64,000 nt of DNA from Roseivirga sp. BDSF3-8 (lineage in GTDB: Bacteria > Bacteroidota > Bacteroidia > Cytophagales > Cyclobacteriaceae), in assembly GCF_041449215.1 (NCBI RefSeq), contig NZ_JBGNFV010000001.1, positions 5,225,001 through 5,289,000 of the forward strand. The letters run 5' to 3'. The position numbers and the translations under genes are program-made. Positions 9,044 to 17,201 of this stretch are shown here, one piece after another. The notes under the pieces were generated by a model. That model did no database searches and was not told where the DNA came from. It worked only from the letters and a program-made list of their open reading frames with translations. Positions within the stretch are counted from its first letter, which is position 1, and every line of letters begins with the position of its first letter.

Positions 9044-9364
9044 TTACGATGAGGGGAAGCAACAAGATAGTACTAATTATCCAGCAAAATGAATATTTCT
9101 AATAGTGGGTGGATAGTTTTTTTTGAGTGGGGCGTGCCACATCTGCTGATTGCAGCCGGGCGGGTCCGCTAGCCTGCGGAAGTCGCCTGCCCAGGCGCAA
9201 GGCCACCGGAATGCCGGACCACCGGACTCAGGTGGGGAACTTTGGTGGTTTAGTTTGACGAAGGTGGTCTACAAACGGGGACGATCGGGGACTTATGGCG
9301 GTGACTGCGCAAGCGGAGACTTTTATGCGGGCATGATGGGTATTTTCTTTTTTAACAAGGAAAG
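9044..9364. other. Intergenic region with palindromic word repeats
   Basis: It holds the promoter region of the GH81 gene and, at about 9150-9245, a GC-rich stretch with the mini-palindrome CCGG-AATG-CCGG at 9206-9217 and related GACCACC spacers. The same words recur in the arrays elsewhere in the window. No gene is seen. Confidence 0.5.
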
Positions 9365-9670
9365 TACATGAGGTGATCATACAGGATGGTTTGGGTGGGC
9401 GTTGAGGTAGTGTGTTTGCTGTTTCCAGGAATAGTTACAAATATGCTTGCTTATGGGTTAGGAGCTGATGGATATAGGAACCCCACGGGATACCCACAGG
9501 ATAGGCATGGGGTAAGAAAGGGGCTGATATTAAGAATATTCTATTTACCGGTTTTGTGAGGGGATTGACAGGCTTTTGATAAAAGCGGATATCCTTACCT
9601 GAACAGCGGGGATAATGTATGCGGGGTTACTTTTGACAGAAATAAACAGGAAACTTAAGGCTCGAATATA
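9365..9670 (+). repeat. Conserved upstream region of the paralogous gene pair (copy 1)
   Basis: About 300 bases upstream of the gene at 9671 align, with substitutions and small gaps, to about 48505-48819 upstream of its paralogue. Shared marks include TGATCATA, ACAGGATGGTTTG, a doubled GGATACCCAC word, and GGTAAGAAAGG. Gene and upstream DNA therefore duplicated together; the region probably carries the promoter and leader. Confidence 0.75.
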
Positions 9671-10672
9671 ATGGCTGTCATAGAGAATAACCCGTGGATA
9701 GAAGGCGCCAGAGGGATGGTACGCGGTGCGATTGTGTACCGGCAGCGGGCAGGAAGGACGATTGTGTCGGCCCGCCCGGCAAAATCATCGAAACCCCGGA
9801 GTGAGAAGCAAAAGGCGCATCACAAGAGGTTCGGTGAGGCGACGGCGTATAGCAAGCGGGTGAAGGAGAATGATGCGCTGTTTGCGATGTATAGGGCGGC
9901 GGCAGAAGGTTTTATTTCCTGGCAGAATCTGGCGGTGAGGGACTATATGTATGCACCAGAGGTAGAAAAGGTGGTGGCCGAGGGATTTACGGGGAAAACG
10001 GGTGAGGTGCTTGAGGTGTATGCGTCTGATGACTTTGGCATTTGTTGTCTACGGGTGACGGTGATGGATGGAAGGGGCACGGTAGTGGAAAGCGGTGAGT
10101 GCCATGTGTTGATAGCTAATAAGGTGTATGCTTATGCACTGGGTACTGATTTGGATATGACGAATGGGGTATGGGTGCGGGCGGAAGCGGCAGACGCGGC
10201 GGGAAATGTGACGGTCTATGAGGAGTTGATATACGCAGGGGACAATGAGGGTGAATCGGTATCGACGGCTTCTATGTATAAAGCCGGAGGGGGGCGGGAG
10301 CGGCGTGCCTACGTGCTACCAAGTCTCGGTGCCGATGGGGCTTGTGATAGGGTTACCAAGACAGTACGCCAAAGGCAAGGAAGACGATGCCAAGAAGAGA
10401 CTACAAAGACGACGTTCCGGGGGAGTGATAGGGGCTGTGTGGGACCTGGAGACTATGTGAGGCCAGGTAGGGCTCCTGAATTGTGGCCAGACGGGACAAG
10501 ACGCGATGAATCGCGTCTCTACAAAATAGCCGCCCTGTGGAATGCCGCCCAGCGGATAGCCGCCCTGCGGATAGCCGCCCTGCGGAATGCCGCCCAGCCG
10601 TATAGGAGTCCAACTGGTTCAAAACTACGGCATGCCTATTTTACCAAAAACAGGTTTATACCCAATCTTTAA
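9671..10672 (+). CDS. Conserved Bacteroidota hypothetical protein with repeat-derived C-terminal tail
   Basis: 333 codons. Residues 1-195 form the conserved part: MAVIENNPWIEGARGMVRGAI, a basic VSARPAKSSKPRSEKQKAHH segment, a helical RFGEATAYSKRVKE region, then a beta-rich domain ending around NVTVYEELIYAG. Short proteins with the same kind of start (NPxxxGxxGMxxGxxVxR...RP) are common in this phylum; I recall no assigned function. From about residue 196 the frame runs into DNA made of repeats, including the palindrome encoding DGTRRDESRLY and a GCCGCCCTG-type tandem run. The paralogue at 48820 diverges at the same point. The tail also overlaps the convergent gene's end by 17 bases. The true product may once have ended near 10250. 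Confidence 0.6.
   Translation: MAVIENNPWIEGARGMVRGAIVYRQRAGRTIVSARPAKSSKPRSEKQKAHHKRFGEATAYSKRVKENDALFAMYRAAAEGFISWQNLAVRDYMYAPEVEKVVAEGFTGKTGEVLEVYASDDFGICCLRVTVMDGRGTVVESGECHVLIANKVYAYALGTDLDMTNGVWVRAEAADAAGNVTVYEELIYAGDNEGESVSTASMYKAGGGRERRAYVLPSLGADGACDRVTKTVRQRQGRRCQEETTKTTFRGSDRGCVGPGDYVRPGRAPELWPDGTRRDESRLYKIAALWNAAQRIAALRIAALRNAAQPYRSPTGSKLRHAYFTKNRFIPNL
10494..10595. repeat. Palindromic repeat and short tandem run inside the 9671 reading frame
   Basis: The hairpin AGACGCGAT-GA-ATCGCGTCT, the core of the 120-bp arrays at 48223 and 50041, is present once here, followed by four copies of a roughly 12-15 base GCCGCCCTGCGGAT-type word. This repeat DNA is read in frame as the C-terminal tail of the preceding gene. 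Confidence 0.7.
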
Positions 10673-11261
10673 ATTCATGAAGCTTTGATGAAAATTCCTC
10701 TTTTGAAAATGACCTTTCATAATCCAGGATTTCATCCGGAAAGACATCAATTGCTCTCTCAGGAAGGAAATAATCATCACATCTGGGGTCGAGAATTATT
10801 CCATTTGTTAGCTCAGCTAAGAAAGTAGCGAAAAACAATGAGACTCTTAATTCAGGGCCTGTTTGCCAACTAATTGTAATTTGTTCGTTGCAATTTTTTA
10901 GATGTGCATCAATTTGTTCATTAACCACATATTCAATAGGTTGCTGAGGCTTATTTTTTGATCTGAATAAATTACTAAAGAATGATTTCTTTTGATCCTT
11001 AATCGAAACTTCAGGGTATTCATAACTGTCGAAATAAATTTCAAAACCAGTCAATAATGGTTTATTAAAATCGGCATAATGCCCTGATTGGTGATTCAAT
11101 ATCTCTAATCTAAAAGGACAAAATCCTGTATCAGACTCCTCATCAAATTTAAAATCAGGGTGAAATTTCAGGTTCATGCCAAAATCTGAAAATCTTTTTT
11201 CGATTTTCTCTATTAATGACTCGTTTGTATCTCTAGTATATATGATTAAGTCTAAAGCCAT
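10656..11261 (-). CDS. Hypothetical protein, AT-rich gene
   Basis: 201 residues, no signal peptide or membrane segment. The sequence starts MALDLIIYTRDTNESLIEKI, with a mixed alpha/beta look and a highly acidic C-terminal half (DPRCDDYFLPERAIDVFPDEI). The opening resembles small cytoplasmic proteins of toxin-immunity or DUF families, but I cannot name one. Base composition is clearly more AT-rich than the GH81 or amine oxidase genes, which suggests transfer. It is convergent with the gene at 9671 and overlaps its terminal 17 bases. Confidence 0.65.
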   Translation of the reverse strand: MALDLIIYTRDTNESLIEKIEKRFSDFGMNLKFHPDFKFDEESDTGFCPFRLEILNHQSGHYADFNKPLLTGFEIYFDSYEYPEVSIKDQKKSFFSNLFRSKNKPQQPIEYVVNEQIDAHLKNCNEQITISWQTGPELRVSLFFATFLAELTNGIILDPRCDDYFLPERAIDVFPDEILDYERSFSKEEFSSKLHEFKDWV

Positions 11262-11392
11262 ATTTTTTTATCCAGTTGTGCACATCGACCCGCTATGGTG
11301 AGTGGGGTTTAGAAAAACTAACCTTTACTCTTTAAAATAGCTACGTATTGATTTAAAATTATACCCTGTGGCGGACTTTCCGGATACGGGTC

Positions 11393-11537
11393 AGTAGTTT
11401 TGCTTGAGTTAGACTACGGTAAGCCATGTGTGTAGAAAATATGAGTGCCGAATGAAGCAAAGTCTTTGGCCCTTACTAAATAGAGGCATTTACTACCTGC
11501 CTATTAGGTATATTGAGGCAGATTAAGTAATAATGCC
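11393..11537. repeat. 145-bp dispersed repeat, copy 1
   Basis: Aligns without large gaps to 14003-14147, sharing AGTAGTTTTGCTTGAGTTAG, a central GAAAATATGAGTGCCGAATG stretch and GGCAGATTAAGTAA near the end. The other copy abuts the start codon of the Crp-like gene. On the minus strand both copies encode YLICLNIPNRQ-VNASI and a stop, so the repeat may be the 3' end of a former gene plus downstream DNA. Confidence 0.85.
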
Positions 11538-11661
11538 ATTCTGATGGATTTGAATAAGCAGAAGTTTCAGGCTCATCTATCATTCCAAAGGGAGTATCAA
11601 ACTCATCTTCACTTTTAACATAACTTAGCATCTTTTCTACATCATCGGATCGCACAATCAC
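11476..11661 (-). pseudogene. Small AT-rich reading frame ending in the 145-bp repeat, probable gene remnant
   Basis: A 61-codon frame starting MIVRSDDVEKMLSYV, acidic in the middle, ends in YLICLNIPNRQVVNASI. The last 20 codons are inside the 145-bp repeat, and the same protein end is preserved in the second copy at 14003 (YLICLNIPNRQMVNASI). The conservation of the reading frame in the two copies suggests these are 3' parts of related genes that have otherwise been lost or shortened. It may also be an intact small protein. Confidence 0.35.
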
Positions 11662-12014
11662 TCCACCTATTTCTAAATGTGACTCGCCGAAGATTTAGAA
11701 TTATGCAAATCGGAAAAGCTAAACAAGGCATTTGTAATCAGCTACCCACGCTAGTGAGGGCACAGGTCCCCGGACGGTACAGCAGTATTTTTAAGCCACC
11801 CCATTTATTCCAAGCGGACGCTTGAAATAGTGGGGAGGCAGGATTTTAATTGATGATTGGCACCGTGCAACGGGCGCCGTGCAACGGGCGCCGTGCAGCG
11901 GGCGACCTTATTGGGGTAGCCAAGCCGGTTCTCAGCGGTAGCTTGCTTTACGGGCCCGGGTGGCTGAAACAGCCCCTATCCTATCTGTACAGGACGGAAA
12001 TATGCGTGCCTGTA
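11662..12014. other. Intergenic region with a long imperfect hairpin and 14-bp tandem repeat
   Basis: A hairpin of about 17-bp arms at 11799-11835 (CCCCATTTATTCCAAGCG facing CGCTTGAAATAGTGGGG) is followed by three copies of a 14-mer (CGTGCAACGGGCGC) at 11864-11905. The hairpin might end the minus-strand amine oxidase transcript, about 180 bases past its stop. No gene is seen. Confidence 0.5.
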
Positions 12015-13667
12015 TCACTCGGCAGCTACCCGCTCCGGCCTCTGTATCTTCGGCTGGCATGGGTGTATGCCGGAGTAGTCGTAGGTATGAGTGGTGGCGT
12101 CTTTACCTTCAGGCACGATCGGTGATAGTGGCTGCCCTAAAAGCTGACCGCAGGCAAGCAGTGCGGAATCCAATGCGCCTACTATCCAGGTGTGATGAAC
12201 ACTAAGGTGTTCACCGGCAAAGAATACCCTGCCCTCGGGCTGCCGGGCTATATTAAAGAGGTTTCTGAACTGACCGGGGTAGAACATGGCATCGCCGGTA
12301 GCCCACTTTTGCGACCATGATACGTCAAATGACTCTATGAACTGATCAAATAATTTCACCTCAGGGTACATCGCCTGCAGGTCACGTAATGCAATACGCT
12401 GCCGCTCTTCTTCCGAATAAGCCAACCATACGTAAGCGTCTGTCATCCATGAGTAAAGTAGCAGCACCCCCTCATCATCGTCCCCGAAACCATACGAGGG
12501 GTACACAAACCAGCGGCTGGGCAAATCAGATATGGATTGTCCGCCGAAAGAGGGGTTTTTAACCTTTTCCCAAAAACGTGTCTTAAACCGCATGCCTATT
12601 TTATAAAGAGGCTCGAAGTGCAGCGAGCGAATGGCCTGGGTTTTAGAAGAGCTCCACTGGGGCACCACCAACATCTTTAATACGGCCGGGGGTACTGCGG
12701 CTATGACATAGTCAAAGGTCTTGTATTTATAGTCCGATCCATAAAATACTCTGACCCGGCCATCATCAGTATATTGGATCGTATTCACCGGAGCATCCAG
12801 GGTAATATTATCATAGCCCACCACCTCGGCACAGGCATTGGGCAGGCGGTCCATGCCATTGGCTATGCTATACCAGTTTGCCTGTGAGAAATCTATGTTC
12901 TCGATGATTAGTTCGGTAAAGCTGTTCTGAAACTGGTTCGTCTGACTGGTCATCGTCTCCACGTAGTTGATCTTATCGTTATACCAGCCTGCTTCCATCT
13001 GCAGGTAAGAGTAAAAGGAATAATCGTCGTACTGGATGATGGCCTGAAAGCCCTTCTCAAAATCCTTTTCCAGCATATCCACAAAGGGCTGGATCACCTC
13101 GTTTAGCAGTTCGGTCGCTGTTTTGCCCTGGTCTTCCGGCTTAAGGATAAAACCCAGTTCAGCGGGGTTAGTATTGGCATATTTTACAGACATAATGCCG
13201 CCATCGCTGTTCCGGGTGCTGTTCACATTTACCCTGTTACCGTCATCATCATACAGCACATAGCGTATCCTGTCTATTTTCATATCAGGACTGACCCGTT
13301 CATTCAGGTAATCGATCAGGTTAAAGACCGGCTCTTGCTCAGGAATATCCGGCAGCCTCATGGCCCCGGCCTCAAAGTATTGATTTGGCTTCTCGTTAAA
13401 GCGGTAGGTGTACACCCTCCCGCCCAGGCGTGAGCTGGCTTCCAGTACATGAAAGTTTACCCCACGGCTTTTGAGAATAAGGGCCGAATACAGGCCCGCC
13501 ATCCCACCGCCAATAATACCGACGGTAGCGCCCTGAGGGATGCCATTAAATGATTCGGGGGCGGTTTTGCCTACATCGGTCTGGCTTTTTAACCATAATT
13601 CATAGGCAGCACGGAGGGAGGGTTTGCCGGAGGGGACCGCATGAAATATCTTGTTGTTATTTATCAT
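12015..13667 (-). CDS. Flavin monoamine oxidase / L-amino-acid-oxidase family protein
   Basis: 550 residues. The FAD-binding Rossmann motif is seen at about 48-85 (GIIGGGMAGLYSALIL, then LEASSRLGGRV with FEAGAMRLP after it). The C-terminal FAD-contact motif is at about 490-520 (RVFFAGEHLSVHHTWIVGAL). These mark the amino-oxidase family, which oxidises amines or L-amino acids to imines with release of hydrogen peroxide. No signal peptide is obvious, so it is probably cytoplasmic. Substrate cannot be set from sequence. It is divergent from the Crp-like regulator at 14148 with about 480 bases between; control by that regulator is possible but unproven. Confidence 0.85.
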   Translation of the reverse strand: MINNNKIFHAVPSGKPSLRAAYELWLKSQTDVGKTAPESFNGIPQGATVGIIGGGMAGLYSALILKSRGVNFHVLEASSRLGGRVYTYRFNEKPNQYFEAGAMRLPDIPEQEPVFNLIDYLNERVSPDMKIDRIRYVLYDDDGNRVNVNSTRNSDGGIMSVKYANTNPAELGFILKPEDQGKTATELLNEVIQPFVDMLEKDFEKGFQAIIQYDDYSFYSYLQMEAGWYNDKINYVETMTSQTNQFQNSFTELIIENIDFSQANWYSIANGMDRLPNACAEVVGYDNITLDAPVNTIQYTDDGRVRVFYGSDYKYKTFDYVIAAVPPAVLKMLVVPQWSSSKTQAIRSLHFEPLYKIGMRFKTRFWEKVKNPSFGGQSISDLPSRWFVYPSYGFGDDDEGVLLLYSWMTDAYVWLAYSEEERQRIALRDLQAMYPEVKLFDQFIESFDVSWSQKWATGDAMFYPGQFRNLFNIARQPEGRVFFAGEHLSVHHTWIVGALDSALLACGQLLGQPLSPIVPEGKDATTHTYDYSGIHPCQPKIQRPERVAAE

Positions 13668-14002
13668 GATAGGAATAGGTTAATGGTTGGAGTAATAATT
13701 ATATAAGCAGCTTATTTATAACCACTTACAACTTTATTGCATTAACCCGGAAAGGATAACAGGCGGAAGCTGGATATTTTACACGAGGAGCGAAGAATGC
13801 TATGCGTTTGCTTTCTCACTTGATACTATTGCGGAAAGGTTAGCGACAACCTTTACCAAATTTCCCAAACTCCTGTGTATCTTCTCCCATACACTCAATG
13901 GGCTTAAATATCAGGCATGGTCTTTCCTGAGTTCATTTTCTTGAAGTGATGCCGCATAATTTTTCGTCAGCCGCCGGGGCGCCGGTGGCAGAGATACAGG
14001 TT
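13668..14002. other. Divergent intergenic region, amine oxidase / Crp-like gene
   Basis: No gene. AT-rich next to the amine oxidase start and then mixed. It should hold the promoters for both flanking genes together with the adjacent 145-bp repeat. Confidence 0.35.
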
Positions 14003-14147
14003 AGTAGTTTTGCTTGAGTTAGGCCCTGGTAAGGCATGTATGTAGAAAATATGAGTGCCGAATGAAGCAAAGTTTTTGGGCTTTATTAAATAGAGGCATT
14101 TACCATCTGCCTATTGGGTATATTAAGGCAGATTAAGTAAAAATACC
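14003..14147. repeat. 145-bp dispersed repeat, copy 2, ending at the Crp-like start codon
   Basis: Pairs with 11393-11537. It ends exactly one base before the ATG at 14148, so the gene's 5' flank, and probably its promoter or leader, is made of this repeat. Confidence 0.85.
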
Positions 14148-14705
14148 ATGGTTGACACGTATTTTACCGGTGCCGGATTTTCACCCCCAGATGCAGCGAG
14201 GATAGCCGGATTCTTTAAAAGAAGGACGTTAGAGAAAGGCAACTTTTTTGTGCAGGAAGGCCGGGTATCGCTTGAGCTGGGATTTGTGGAGAAGGGCCAG
14301 TTACAGTACTATTCCCTGGCTGCAAACGGGGAGGAGAAGACAACCTATATCGCGCTTACTCATTCCTTTGTGGCGTCCCTTCTGAGTTATCTGAATGAGG
14401 TGCCGGCCAGGGAAAACATCCGGGCTCTGTCGGATACGGTGCTGTGGGTCATCGAAAAATCAGATGTAGAGCACCTGAAAGAAAAGATCCAGGCTTTTAA
14501 AGGGTTCTATATATCGCTATTGGAATGGCAGATTTGCTGTATTGATAAGGGTAAGTTCGACCTGATCACCCTGACGGCCGAACAGCGATACGAAAAGCTG
14601 GTGGCGGAAGAACCGGAAATCCTCCGGGCCGTGCCGCTGCAATACATTGCTTCTATGCTGGGCATGACCCCCCGGCACCTGACCCGCCTGAGAGCCAAAA
14701 AATAA
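14148..14705 (+). CDS. Crp/Fnr-like transcriptional regulator
   Basis: 185 residues. Residues about 20-120 form a cyclic-nucleotide-binding-like beta barrel (RRTLEKGNFFVQEGRVSLEL, FVEKGQLQYYSLAANGEEK, LSDTVLWVIEKSDVEHL). The C-terminal segment (EILRAVPLQYIASMLGMTPRHLTRLR) is a helix-turn-helix of the type seen in short Bacteroidota Crp-like proteins. Such regulators often control a neighbouring gene in response to redox or other signals. The downstream secreted protein and lipoprotein are on the same strand, and the amine oxidase is divergent; all are possible targets. The start is directly behind a 145-bp repeat. Confidence 0.85.
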   Translation: MVDTYFTGAGFSPPDAARIAGFFKRRTLEKGNFFVQEGRVSLELGFVEKGQLQYYSLAANGEEKTTYIALTHSFVASLLSYLNEVPARENIRALSDTVLWVIEKSDVEHLKEKIQAFKGFYISLLEWQICCIDKGKFDLITLTAEQRYEKLVAEEPEILRAVPLQYIASMLGMTPRHLTRLRAKK

Positions 14706-14783
14706 GCCCCGTTTTTCAGGACATATGTCCGGTAGATTCGGTGCGGCAGAAATGATATTTGCTTTATCATAAACAATACGTCA

Positions 14784-15239
14784 ATGAAAAAGCAGATTAT
14801 CTGTGGTTTACTGTTATTGGTAGGCCACTTAGCATTGGGTCAGGATAGATTTCCTAAAAATCAGCTAAGCATGAATGCATTTCGTAACCCTTCGATCGGA
14901 CTGGAATATCACCGTGGCCAGGTATCGGTGCATGGAGGTTATTATGTGACCAACTTTACCAGCGGCAAAACTACTGAATTTTTAAAGACCGGTGTGAGCT
15001 ATTGGTTTTTGCCCTTCGGAAAGCAGGAGATACCCTCCTCACTCTATGCCGGCACTTCCTACCTGCGCGGTCTCACGAGGGACTATAAGGATGAGAATGC
15101 GGTGGCGCTGGAGGTCGGTGCGAGGTTTATGGTCTGGAAGGGGCTGAATTTCAGGCTGGGAGTCATAGCACTGGCATAAGAGGGACATAGCCTTAAGATC
15201 AATCCGACACCAAGTATCAACTATTCCATTGCATTTTAG
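14784..15239 (+). pseudogene. Outer-membrane barrel-like protein interrupted by an in-frame stop
   Basis: The first frame is 131 codons (14784-15179): signal peptide MKKQIICGLLLLVGHLALGQ, then alternating beta strands (SIGLEYHRGQVSVHGGYY, GVSYWFLPFG, SLYAGTSYLRGL, ALEVGARFMVWKGLNFRLGV). After the TAA at 15177 the same frame continues EGHSLKINPTPSINYSIAF and ends at 15239. The final aromatic residue and the strand pattern are what an outer-membrane barrel end should look like, so the TAA looks like a nonsense mutation that removes the last strand. The full product would be about 151 residues. A sequencing error is the main alternative. Confidence 0.6.
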
Positions 15240-15340
15240 GCAGCAGGACAGCTTCTGCTGCCTTGTCAAATCCCCCGAAACCCTGGCATTGGCAAAGCCT
15301 ATATTACTGATTCTGCTATATCCTTACTATACTTGATCAA

Positions 15341-15880
15341 ATGAATATCAGTAGCCACCCAAAATCAATCGGCATCATATTTACCTGCCTGGTCTTTCTC
15401 ATGCTTATGTCCTGTCACCATAAACAGGAGGTCAGCACCGGCCTTTTTGAGATCAACCGGGAGGTAACCTGTGAAGACCTGGTAGAACAGGGCTTTGCCT
15501 GGATGCCGGGTGAGGATGTGATCCTATTCGGGCGACGAACCGGGGATACCTTAGACTACTACCATATGGATGAAAGAAAGGACGGGTCATATCTTTTCGG
15601 ATCTGTCCTGCAGGAGGATGAATTCAGAGAACCAGCCCCTGATGCATGCGATAACCTCCACCCCTACTGGCGATACATTGTGGTGGAAATAGATATGCAG
15701 GAGACCGGGTCAATAACAGACCGCATCGATCAAACCAAATACACTATCCTGAAACAGACCCAGCCTAACTACACTCTGTTTTGGGCAAAAGTGGTTAATA
15801 AAGAGACCCTGGATACCTTCACCTTCTCGGTCTATGAGCGGGATAGGAAATACTTCGTTTCAAGTTCTATCCGTTTGTAA
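15341..15880 (+). CDS. Lipoprotein of unknown function
   Basis: 179 residues. The N-terminus (IGIIFTCLVFLMLMSC) is a lipoprotein signal with Cys in the LMSC lipobox, followed by HHKQEV. The mature part is acidic with several tyrosine-rich strands (DTLDYYHMDERKDGSYLFG, HPYWRYIVVEIDM). No domain is recognised. It follows the barrel-like gene on the same strand by about 100 bases and may share its transcript. Confidence 0.7.
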   Translation: MNISSHPKSIGIIFTCLVFLMLMSCHHKQEVSTGLFEINREVTCEDLVEQGFAWMPGEDVILFGRRTGDTLDYYHMDERKDGSYLFGSVLQEDEFREPAPDACDNLHPYWRYIVVEIDMQETGSITDRIDQTKYTILKQTQPNYTLFWAKVVNKETLDTFTFSVYERDRKYFVSSSIRL

Positions 15881-16260
15881 GCAGGCCTTATTACGGGTTG
15901 GATTGAGTGTAGAGGAGAACTACCTGCCTGTGCTAACAGGGCCGGGATTTAATCATTACCAGACGAGCCTCTATGCCCCACTACATTAGCCTGCAAGCTT
16001 ATTGAGGGCAGGTTAAGCCCTTCCAGGCGGGAGATTGGCCATGCAACTAAGAGTATACACAACCAAATAGTAGTCTGTTAAGAATTCCCGCTTTACCCGA
16101 AATATTAATCTTTCCCGATATCCTGCAAGGACCACCCCGAAATAAAACACGCCTTCGCGTTTTTATTTCCCCCCTCCTATTAGCGCAGGAGGGGAATTTT
16201 ACTGCTTAGCTCAATGGCTGTGCTCCTTAAGCGGGAACGTGCATAGCTCCCAATAAGAAC
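15881..16260. other. Intergenic region with word repeats and a probable terminator
   Basis: At 16138-16169 an AAATAAAAACGCG-type stem with flanking A/T runs may terminate the thiamin-linked operon (minus strand), about 90 bases past its last stop. At about 16124-16240 there is a copy of the CTGCAAGGACCACC and CTCCT..AGGAGGGGAATTTT words that also occur at 48060-48120, 49740-49935 and 55425-55465. No gene is seen. Confidence 0.5.
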
Positions 16261-16563
16261 TTAGTCGGTGCCAATCTCCAACCTACCCTCACCACCGTCA
16301 TCCACCAGGCGGAAGTTCTCGATCTTTTTTCCTGTGAGGTGCTTTTGCCAGCGGTCGAGCATGGGCTTTTCCAGGTTGAACTCGCGGTACTCGTCCGGGT
16401 TCATGATAGGGATGCCCTTCACTATCGGGTAAATCCGCTTGCATTGGGTACACCAGAAGAAGCCCTCCAGTATCTTACCCTCCCTATCCTTTACCACTTC
16501 AGTCAGTTCCAGGTCTGCCTTATCGAATGGACAGCACAGTTTTTTTATCGTTTCAGGTCTCAT
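16261..16563 (-). CDS. Trm112-like zinc-ribbon protein
   Basis: 100 residues, the last gene of the TPP-riboswitch operon; its ATG overlaps the stop of the ThiE-like gene by four bases (16560-16563). The Trm112/UPF0434 pattern is seen as LCCPFDKADLEL with Cys10 and Cys11, FFWCTQCKRIYPI with Cys38 and Cys41, and the family signature YPIVKGIPIM. The canonical first CPxC pair is changed to CCP. In eukaryotes and archaea Trm112 binds and stabilises several SAM methyltransferases, and bacterial homologues are little studied. A methyltransferase is encoded first in the same operon, so a partner role is a reasonable inference. Confidence 0.8.
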   Translation of the reverse strand: MRPETIKKLCCPFDKADLELTEVVKDREGKILEGFFWCTQCKRIYPIVKGIPIMNPDEYREFNLEKPMLDRWQKHLTGKKIENFRLVDDGGEGRLEIGTD

Positions 16564-17201
16564 CGTATTCGTTTGATATGTTGTTGATAGGCTCTGACCG
16601 CCTCACCAGGCCGGTCGCTGCTCATGATGCCGGAGACGACTGCCACACCTGCATAGTCCAGTTCATTCAGTTTATGCATATTTTCGGGGTGAATGCCTCC
16701 GGCGAGGAATATGGGGCCGCTGAAGATCTCCTTCGCCTTACGCACCACCTCAAACGGGACCAGGTCGCAGCTAGTCGCCGTCGTACTGGGAAACATGGAG
16801 CAGAAGGAGATATAATCCATGCCCCCCGCCTCTGCCCGGCGTATAAGCTCCAGGTCATTGTTAACGGTTATCCCCAGCATCACCCTTCGGCCAGCAGACT
16901 GCCTGACCCTTTCCAGGTCTTCCGGCATCTCATCAAAGTGCACGCCATCCAGCTCGCTAGTCTGCCCCAGCTCCCAACGGTTATTGATCAGCACCGGTGT
17001 CTCGTGGGCGTGGCAAAGGGCGCACAGCCGGTCTATCAGGCCCGGGATGTCCTGCCCTTCACGGAAGTTATCCCATACCTGCACTGCCGCCACCTTCTCT
17101 TTTAGTATCAGCCGCAGCTTATCCATCAGAAGGGCTTCTTCCATCGAGGGGTCTATCACGAGGTACACGCCCTTATCTAGTGTCGTCCTTCGGTCCCTCA
17201 T
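16560..17201 (-). CDS. ThiE/TenI-like TIM-barrel protein with altered active-site positions
   Basis: 213 residues. The thiamine-phosphate-synthase fold is recognised from VLINNRWELGQ, LDGVHFDEMP, GITVNND, ISFCSMFPST, IFLAGGIHPENM and YAGVAVVSGIM. In ThiE the usual segments are QLREK, INDD, GPVFPTxTK and GGI. Here QLREK is replaced by QVWDNF, and the lysine-bearing TxTK by TTATSCD, so residues that normally hold the pyrimidine pyrophosphate are not conserved. The enzyme may use another substrate. It overlaps both neighbours by four bases (ATGA), indicating coupled translation, and lies behind a TPP riboswitch. Confidence 0.8.
   Translation of the reverse strand: MRDRRTTLDKGVYLVIDPSMEEALLMDKLRLILKEKVAAVQVWDNFREGQDIPGLIDRLCALCHAHETPVLINNRWELGQTSELDGVHFDEMPEDLERVRQSAGRRVMLGITVNNDLELIRRAEAGGMDYISFCSMFPSTTATSCDLVPFEVVRKAKEIFSGPIFLAGGIHPENMHKLNELDYAGVAVVSGIMSSDRPGEAVRAYQQHIKRIR

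Noticed and set aside
7688-9052. Two long plus-strand frames (227 and 219 codons)
   Set aside because: Both are antisense shadows of the GH81 gene.
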